Origin: Nigrospora sphaerica
Taxonomy: Eukaryota; Ascomycota; Sordariomycetes; Amphisphaeriales; Apiosporaceae
Length of the DNA stretch: 64,000 bases
Reading direction: 5' to 3'
Assembly (NCBI GenBank): GCA_018287875.1
Contig: JAGVVL010000009.1
Span: 1,426,001-1,490,000 of the forward strand
Of the stretch, positions 57,909 through 64,000 are shown piece by piece. Numbering within the stretch: the first letter of the stretch is position 1; the number at the start of each line of letters is the position of its first letter. The notes beneath the pieces were generated by a model, which had not been told where the DNA came from, made no database searches, and saw only the letters and a list, made by a program, of their open reading frames with translations. Made by a program: the position numbers and the translations under genes.

Positions 57909-59311
57909 TTAATGGCCCTCGAGCAACCTCTTCAAACTCCCTGGGCGCTTACCTAGTTTCCTGCGGATCCGCGTGACGAGACTTGGCTTCTTTTCCGCCG
58001 CCAGTTGCTCCGTCGTCACCGCCGCCGCCGCCTCCTCTTTCTCGTTGGCCTTATGGCTGGTACTACTGCCACTGCCACTGCTCTTGAGGCTCTTCGTGCT
58101 GGAGGGACCATGAAGGCTAGGGGGGCTTTCGCCGCCACCACCAACACCACCATCACCACCAGCGCCGCTGCCGCTGCCGCTGCCTCCACTTGCGTCAACT
58201 CCGCCCCCGCCTCCACAATACAAGCCCATGAACGGCCCGTTCTCGTGGAAGTAGACGCGCTGGCAGCGAGCCTTCCGGTTGTTCCAGCCGTCCGCGGGGC
58301 CGTCGGTGCCGTGGAAGACGCAGATCATATCTTCGCCCACCGTCACAAAGTTACCGTGGCCCGGTCCAAAGGGCCCGCGGCCACCGCTCCCTGCCTGGAG
58401 CAGCGGCTCCTGGCCCTTGGACCACGACTGCGGGTCGAGCGGATCACCGCCGTTGTACTGCAGCACCGCGAGTTTGTACTCTTGCGTCCAGCTCCCCGCA
58501 CACGAGTAAACAATGCCCCTCCACTGGCCGTCGGGTGAGCTGAGGAACTGCGGGCCCTCCTGGATCCCATGGGCGCCATTGTTGTCGTGTGAGAACTCCC
58601 ACGGGTACTCGGGCGACGATATGACGGCGGGCTCGCCCTCGGCGATGGTCGGTAGCTCGAGCTTCTGGATGCACAGCTGCTGGATGAGGTCCGACTCGTC
58701 GGGGTTGTCGGCGGGCCAGCCCGACCACATCATGTACAGGCCGTCGTCCAGCTCGAACACGGTGGCGTCGATGGCCCACGTGTCGGGCATGCCCGTGATG
58801 CGGCCGAGGAACTCCCACTGGCCCTGCGACGGGTCCTCCGACGCCGGCGGCCCGCCCAGCACGTACATGCGGTGACTCTTGTTGCCCTTGGCCGGGTTTG
58901 CCGCGGCGTAGTAAATGTACCACCGACTATTAATGGGGTGGAGTTCGGGCGCCCAGAGATCAGCCGAGTGCTCGGTGCCCACCGGCGGTGTCCTGTGTGG
59001 GTTTCGGGTGAGCTGGTTGCGTGGCTGAGACATGCGAAATGGGCCGGGATGCTGGGACGGACCATATCGTTTCCTTCTTGCACTTCTTCTCGAAGTCGTC
59101 GAGGCTCTTGGACGACCAAATCTCGATCCGTCGGCCCCCCGTGAAGGTCTGGCAGACCATGGCCTCGCGTCAGCCCATCCGGGACTCGCTCTAACCCAAG
59201 ACCGCCTGATAAGGAACAACTCACAAAGTAATATTTGCCATTCGCCTGCACCATGAATGGGTCGGGGGTGCTGACCGAGGTGAGCGTCCGGCACGAGTGA
59301 TCGTAGTCCAT
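57909..59311 (-). CDS. Glycoside hydrolase family 43 (five-bladed propeller) protein
   Basis: Inverting GH43 enzyme of the arabinanase/arabinofuranosidase/xylosidase class; exact substrate unknown. Three exons, 59311-59225, 59148-59063 and 58992-57909, with introns of 76 and 70 nt, encode 418 residues. The three acidic catalytic residues can be placed: Asp17 (STPDPFM, general base), Asp133 (TWAIDATVFELDDG, pKa modulator) and Glu203 (HGIQEGPQFL, general acid). The second acceptor was set at CTGCCAG so that KYYF-TFTGGRRIEIW is continuous; an upstream alternative would add four residues. After the propeller (ends near MGLYCG) come about 100 unusual residues: a Gly/Ser linker, a Lys/Glu/Ala stretch and a basic end (TRIRRKLGKRPGSLKRL). 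No signal peptide is visible from the ATG at 59311 (context GCCGCCATGG), so either a 5' exon is missing or the enzyme is intracellular. Confidence 0.85.
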
Positions 59312-61960
59312 GGCGGCCGGGGGCAATGAGGATGCACTGCCTCTGCTCTACAGATGCTCAAGAGGGATAGGTACACCACGTCGTCTGGAGATGTCGTCCC
59401 TAAAGAAGCCGGCGGGCATGGGAAGCTACCGGCGGGGTGAGCAGTAAGTAATATGCCGTTTCGCCACCACGGACAGATCCGCGGGGATCTTTGCGCTGTA
59501 CGTGATGACGTAGAGCAGCTCGGAAGCAAGAGCCGGAACTACGACGGGGGGGTCTGAGCCTGGGTGAAGCGGACAAAGTGAAATGGAATGAGGCGAGACG
59601 AGGCAAGGCGAGGAAAGGAACCTTTCATTCCTGGCGAGATCGGGCAAGAGCTCGGCCGGATCGGCGGCTGCCCCCCTTACGCAGAAGAGTTCACAGGATT
59701 GGCGGTCGCGTCCCGGACGAACTGTCTCACTGGGCGGCATCTTGCAGGCGCAACAGGGACAGGCGGGCAGGTAGAATGGATGTCTAGATGGATCGATATC
59801 GAAAATCGATGGGCGTGGGGAAGTGCGCAGGGTCGGCCATCACGATCCCCTTCCTTTCCAGGCCTTCCAGGTCCGGCCAGCACGGCTTCGCTGCCGCCCA
59901 ATGGTGGACGGCGGCGTGGACATCCATGCCTCCATCCCGTCGTACGTGGGAATCCCGAGCCCCAGTAGTCAGAAGATACCTTAAGTGTTTTGCTGGCACA
60001 TCATTTCAGAGTTTGGGAACGTGTCACCCGAGGCGCAGCGAAGCTTGGAAGCATTGGAAGCCGATGGGGAAGCGAGCTCGTAGAACGCGGTGTGGGCGTA
60101 CTCACTACACGGCCCCAAGCATCCAGGACGGTGGGAAAAAACTATGGCCAACCTTTTTTTCCCCCTTTGTTTTCCTCTCCCGCCCGCAAAAGCGGAAGTG
60201 GTCACCACATGGGAGGTCGTCACCTTTGGCTCGGCCTAAAACACAACGGTTTCCGGGGTGCCTGAACTTTCATTGACGCTCGTCCGCATTGCTATCATGC
60301 GAGCCTAACCCGAGATCGTGGTCCTCCCTTCCCCAACTTCCGGTGCTTTGGTGGCTTTTCCGGGGCAGCGCAATGTCTCCGACAGCCCCAGAAACATAGA
60401 ATGGAGGAACGAAGTCTTGTGATCCTCCCCCGGCCCCTGACTCGTCGCTAACAACATAACATGCCTTCAGGCAAGAGAAACTCGGCAATTGGACGCTGAA
60501 GGGGTGATACCTATCCATATGATTTTCAGTAGGTAAGTAAGCTCAGCTACATTTACTCTTCCGAGGTCTCCGTGAATCAAGGTTGGAATTACCACCCAGC
60601 CGCGCAGATCTCGTCTGATCCCGGAAGAGGCGGCCGCTCCATATCGTGGACGGTAGGCATAAGTGACGGCGATCATTGGCGCGAGGCCATCTATTCACCA
60701 CAACAATCGAAACATCCTGGCTTGTCCTGGTACTTACAGGCGGCGCATAACCTGCCCCCTCGTGGCAATTACCATAGAGAGCAGTCATGGAGCAAAACAG
60801 TTTCGGGCCCATCAGTCTTCGTCCTAGTATATAAGGCGGCAGAGCACATGCCTCGTAGCCACAGGCACAGTTTTGATTTTTACCATATCTATAGAGGTAT
60901 GCATTCGAGCCACTATTCCCTAGCACAGGCCGCTCTTCACACCGACGGATGTATATCCATTTTATATCGCTTCGGAAAAGTTAAGGACCGTAATGGCGCG
61001 ACAGAGCATCACCAAGACCCGCGCACCAGATTATGCTCAGGCTGCGTCCGCCCATGTTACACTGGCAGCGACAGCTTATAGGGGGATGCCGTAGATTTGA
61101 TCAACGACACCATGATATTAGATAGGGGCTGGTTAACTTCGGAGACTATGGGGCCGGATTTGAAGGGTACCAGATGCATTGGTGGAGGTGAAAACTCGGT
61201 TGCTTCGCTGCGGCTCGTACCGTTCGAGCCCGCCGTTACAGTGAGGAGGTGACGTATGACGCCACGGCTGTGGATGTTTCACGCCGAGCAATGGCGACAG
61301 ATGGATGGTGGTCGCTTCCCATAATTCGATGTCACCGCCGCATTCATCAAATGGACACGGGGACCAGACCCGTCACTTCCGCTTTGCACTTCGAAGTAAC
61401 GAATTGAGCCGCAGATGCGGGCAATTAAACGAAAGCGGGTTGCTTAAACATCTTCCAATTTTGGGAAGGCTGTTGGAAACTTACACAAGGTACGTCGTAT
61501 CAGGTAGGCAAGGTCCAACCAAGTGTGTGGCAGTACCTTTCACCGTTACGTGAAATAGACCAAGGGAGACGCCATCCTTCTCGGGCTGGTCGGGATCTGC
61601 CATCCTCAGCAAGTTCTTCAGCCTTATCCCACGCCTTTGTCCATTCTAGTCACGTCCGCTGCATGAGGCTGAGCGCTGGCACTTCAAGGCAGGCGCGCTG
61701 GGGTGGGTGGGTTGTTCTTGGCGCCACTGGTCATCCGCCGACTGAGTCCCAAATCGGGAGCCTGGGCTGTATGCATCCACCGCCACAAATACATGATCTT
61801 GATCTCGCCGCCCCTTACACTGGTAGGCCGCTTTGTATGGATCTCGTCTTCTCAGTCTTGACTCCTCACGATACTCTACACATACCCGGACCACACACTT
61901 GAACTAGACTGTTCGCAAGCTACTTTGAAGAGCCCTGTTGTGCCCGTTGCGCTGCACAGA
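59312..61960. other. Gene-free, relatively AT-rich stretch with 5S-rRNA-like fragment
   Basis: About 2.6 kb between divergent genes. It includes a fragment resembling the 5' half of animal-type 5S rRNA (60588-60627) and a TATATAAG at 60828-60835 with no recognisable gene after it. A 169-codon plus-strand frame (60572-61081) has no domain. Confidence 0.5.
60588..60627 (+). other. 5S-rRNA-like fragment (partial)
   Basis: TTACCACCC, CGCGC and then GATCTCGTCTGAT..CGGAAG appear in the order, and nearly the spacing, of bases about 11-49 of animal 5S rRNA as I recall it; the last 21 bases differ at one position. The box A and box C parts of the internal promoter do not follow, so it is not a functional 5S gene. 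Ascomycete 5S genes are different here (for example ATCCCGTCCGCTC), so it is not simply a local 5S copy. Confidence 0.4.
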
Positions 61961-62995
61961 ATGGGCTCTCAAGACGGGGCCGAGCCGGGCCCTGCTATCG
62001 CCACTCAGCCCAGCTTCGAAGGTCGTCTGAAGCTACAGGACTTCATGTACTTGGATAAAGAATCCAGAGACTCGTCCGTCCGCCGCAGTCCTCGTTTCGA
62101 CCGAGCAGCCTCGGCAGCCGCATCAGAGCCGCCGCCGTCATCCAAGATGGCATCGCCCGTACCAACAGCAGGGCGCTCCACCAAGCGCAAGCATGACGCC
62201 ACCGACACATCACCGGAAACCCCGGCGACGACAAGGGACTCGCGTCCGGGCCAAAGAGCCCCGTCGCCCAAGAAGCCCAAAAGGGTGCCCAGCACGTACG
62301 CGCCGCCGTCGCGGTACGCCCACCTGGACCCGCTGCAGGACATCCTGGCGCCCGGCCTGCTGGTCCTCTTCATCGGGCTGAACCCGGGCGTGCAGACTGC
62401 GCGGGCAGGGCACGCGTACGCGCACCCGAGCAACCTGTTCTGGAAGCTGCTGCACTCGTCGGGCGTCACGCCGGTGCCATGCCGCCCCGACGAGGACCGC
62501 ACGCTGCCGGCGCGCTTCGCCCTGGGCAACACCAACATTGTCGCCCGGCCGTCGCGCAACGGCGCCGAGCTCAGCAAGGCCGAGATGGACGCCGGCGTCG
62601 CCGGGCTCGAGGCCAAGATCCGCCGCTGGCGCCCCGAGGTCGCCTGCCTCGTGGGCAAGAGCATCTGGGAGAGCGTGTGGCGCGTGCGCAAGGGCCGGCC
62701 CCTCCGTAAGGAAGACTTCCACTACGGCTGGCAGGACGAGGCCGAGAACATGGGCGTGGTCCCCCCCGGCGCCCCGGGTCCCGGAGACGACGGCGAGGGC
62801 CAAGGGCCGACGGGGCCGTTCGGCGGCGCCCGCGTGTTTGTCGCCACGAGCACGAGCGGACTCGCAGCCACCCTACGCCCGGCCGAGAAAGAGAGGATAT
62901 GGAAGGAGTTGGGGGATTGGTGTGTGCAGAGACGCATTGAACGGGGTAGGGAGGGGATACGCGAACAGACAACACCCACGCAGGGTGACATATAG
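61961..62995 (+). CDS. Mismatch-specific thymine/uracil DNA glycosylase (TDG/MUG family)
   Basis: Base-excision-repair enzyme removing uracil or thymine opposite guanine and related lesions, in the nucleus. One exon, 344 residues from ATG 61961. The first 120 residues are disordered and basic, with Ser/Pro-rich stretches and a possible nuclear signal (KKPKRVPS). The catalytic domain starts near LDPLQDILAPGLLVLFIGLNPG; Asn141 in GLNPG is the water-activating residue of the family, and GHAYAHPSNLFWKLLHSSG follows as in TDG/MUG. A later VFVATSTSGLAAT corresponds to the MPSSSAR-type loop that wedges into DNA. An acidic Gly/Pro insertion (PPGAPGPGDDGEGQGPTG) precedes it. Overall length fits fungal homologues such as fission yeast Thp1. 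The frame is open upstream of the ATG but without another ATG. Confidence 0.93.
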   Translation: MGSQDGAEPGPAIATQPSFEGRLKLQDFMYLDKESRDSSVRRSPRFDRAASAAASEPPPSSKMASPVPTAGRSTKRKHDATDTSPETPATTRDSRPGQRAPSPKKPKRVPSTYAPPSRYAHLDPLQDILAPGLLVLFIGLNPGVQTARAGHAYAHPSNLFWKLLHSSGVTPVPCRPDEDRTLPARFALGNTNIVARPSRNGAELSKAEMDAGVAGLEAKIRRWRPEVACLVGKSIWESVWRVRKGRPLRKEDFHYGWQDEAENMGVVPPGAPGPGDDGEGQGPTGPFGGARVFVATSTSGLAATLRPAEKERIWKELGDWCVQRRIERGREGIREQTTPTQGDI

Positions 62996-63437
62996 TTGGC
63001 CGTATCTGTCCTTCCACCCACCTTGTCGACGGGCAGCCTGGCTCATGATTTACCGTTATTGTTATATCGTCAGCATTAAAGTGGGAGCAGACCGGACTTG
63101 TTGACGTATTTTATGCACATTTTATTTGTCACGCACACTTGAGGCATCAAATTGGTTGTAACCAACGTCGTTCCTTGCTCTTCGACCGCATCCATCTCAG
63201 AAGCTTTAAAGAAAGTTCAGGCCTGTCATTAATACTTCGTTCCGCTATGAATCCGAGTAGGCTGGGGGCCTTTCGGTGCCCTTTGACACTTCGTAATAAT
63301 GGTATATGCCAACCGTAACGCCGTGGGAGTAAGCGAGACCCCAAAAATCCACCCTCGTAGTGTCGTGCAGGAACCGTATGTACAATGTGTGATGAATGGA
63401 TGAGAAAGTGAAAAAATAGTCGAGAAGGCGGATAAGC
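62996..63437. other. Intergenic between convergent genes
   Basis: 442 bp of 3' flank. An ATTAAA near 63075 could serve the glycosylase gene. No gene is seen. Confidence 0.6.
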
Positions 63438-63957
63438 TTAGACAATGAAAGCCATGAACAGACCAGTGGTGATAACTGGCCACCAGCCCACGGCTTGGAG
63501 GATGGCTTGCGCGTCGGAGGTGTCGTCACCATCGACATTTTCGGCCGTAGTACCTTCGGGAAGAGTACCGTTGATGCGAATGGTTGATCTGCCATTGACG
63601 TCTCCGACGTCCACAAGAGTCTTGTTCAGAGCGGCATAGCTGCCGTTGCCGATGAGCTCGTCAAGATACTTCTTGTCGTTGTTGTCTTCACAGCCGCAAG
63701 GCAACTTATCGGCGCACAAGCATTCGACAGGCTTCGTCTCCTGCCTGTCAGTTGTAGCGTTGTGGAAAGTGTATTCATCCTTGTGCTGGTAGCGGTAGGC
63801 TCCGTGAGCCCAGGAGGCAGCGCCGAAGCCGAGGGCGCTACCAACCAGTAGACCACCAGCAACAGGGGCCAAACCGCCAGGAGACGAGCCGCCGGCAGTG
63901 TAAGGCTTCCTAGCACCGCCTCCGTAGTACTGTCCACCACCGTAAGCGGGTCTCGGG
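63438..63957 (-). CDS. DUF7732-like fungal surface protein, last exon only
   Basis: Partial: the gene runs off the right edge. An acceptor (branch ACTAAC, then TACCAG, exon from 63957) precedes the exon, so the 5' exon(s), probably with the signal peptide, lie outside. The 172 residues seen begin PRPAYGGGQYYGGGARKPYT, a Gly/Tyr-rich segment, then a hydrophobic Gly/Ala stretch (GGLLVGSALGFGAASWAHGA). A domain with TFHNATTDRQETKPVECLCADK, LPCGCEDNNDKKYLDELIGNG and STIRINGTLPEGTT follows, containing a Cys cluster and several N-glycosylation sequons. It ends in a hydrophobic segment (VGWWPVITTGLFMAFIV) that could be a GPI signal or membrane anchor. The combination matches the fungal DUF7732 family of unknown function, by recall. 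Confidence 0.82.
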
Positions 63958-64000
63958 CTGGTACAGTGTTAGTTTTATTCCCTTTGAGGTTGCAGTAGGG
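63958..64000 (-). other. Intron of the DUF7732-like gene, cut by the window edge
   Basis: Minus-strand sequence with branch point ACTAAC about 15 nt before the acceptor TACCAG. The donor lies beyond the window. Confidence 0.7.

Noticed and set aside
60572..61081. A 169-codon plus-strand frame, with a TATATAAG inside it
   Set aside because: No domain, and it overlaps the 5S-like fragment; a later start near 60,848 gives only 78 residues of unknown type.
1..64000. Search for a secondary-metabolite cluster, CRISPR, mobile element proteins or a multi-gene system
   Set aside because: Only one SDR and no synthase, P450, transcription factor, transposase, reverse transcriptase or repeat-spacer array was found; the genes are mostly unrelated housekeeping functions.

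Overview
The window comes from the nuclear genome of a filamentous ascomycete, most likely a Sordariomycete. The evidence is a GC-rich coding style, introns mostly 53-174 nt long with GT..AG ends and CTAAC/CTGAC branch points, and fungus-restricted families (DUF7707 and DUF7732-type surface proteins, a Meu6-type PH protein, filamentous-fungal membrane families). I find 15 protein-coding genes, one of them cut by the right edge. I found no convincing tRNA, complete rRNA gene, transposase, reverse transcriptase or CRISPR array.

Layout. 1-7 kb: UAP1 (UDP-GlcNAc pyrophosphorylase, chitin and glycan precursor) and TIM10 (mitochondrial import chaperone) on the minus strand, with a class II, apparently mitochondrial lysyl-tRNA synthetase diverging from TIM10. 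8-10.3 kb: a four-exon F-box-like gene. 10.3-25.4 kb: about 15 kb without a recognisable gene, holding microsatellites, C/G homopolymer hairpins and a near-perfect 37-38 bp inverted repeat. 25.4-27.1 kb: a PH-domain protein with an Ala/Glu/Pro-rich tail and repeated basic-Ser-Phe motifs. 28.1-35.1 kb: two divergently transcribed polytopic membrane proteins; the minus-strand one needs a 5-nt and an 18-nt micro-exon. 41.3-42.5 kb: adenine phosphoribosyltransferase. 43.9-45.3 kb: PEX2 with a one-base frame shift. 47.1-50.1 kb: a short-chain dehydrogenase and a choline/ethanolamine phosphotransferase. 52.2-53.0 kb: a GPI-type DUF7707 surface protein. 57.9-59.3 kb: a GH43 glycosidase with an unusual tail. 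62.0-63.0 kb: a thymine/uracil mismatch DNA glycosylase. 63.4 kb to the edge: the last exon of a DUF7732-like surface protein.

The genes are mainly single-copy housekeeping genes (nucleotide sugar and purine salvage, mitochondrial import and translation, peroxisome import, phospholipid synthesis, base-excision repair) mixed with fungus-specific surface and membrane proteins. They do not form one pathway or a biosynthetic cluster. Gene density is low for a fungus, about one per 4.3 kb. Exon junctions were worked out by hand from splice consensus, reading phase and domain continuity; every spliced total given here is a whole number of codons. Without transcripts, start codons of the F-box, phosphotransferase and GH43 genes are the least certain points.
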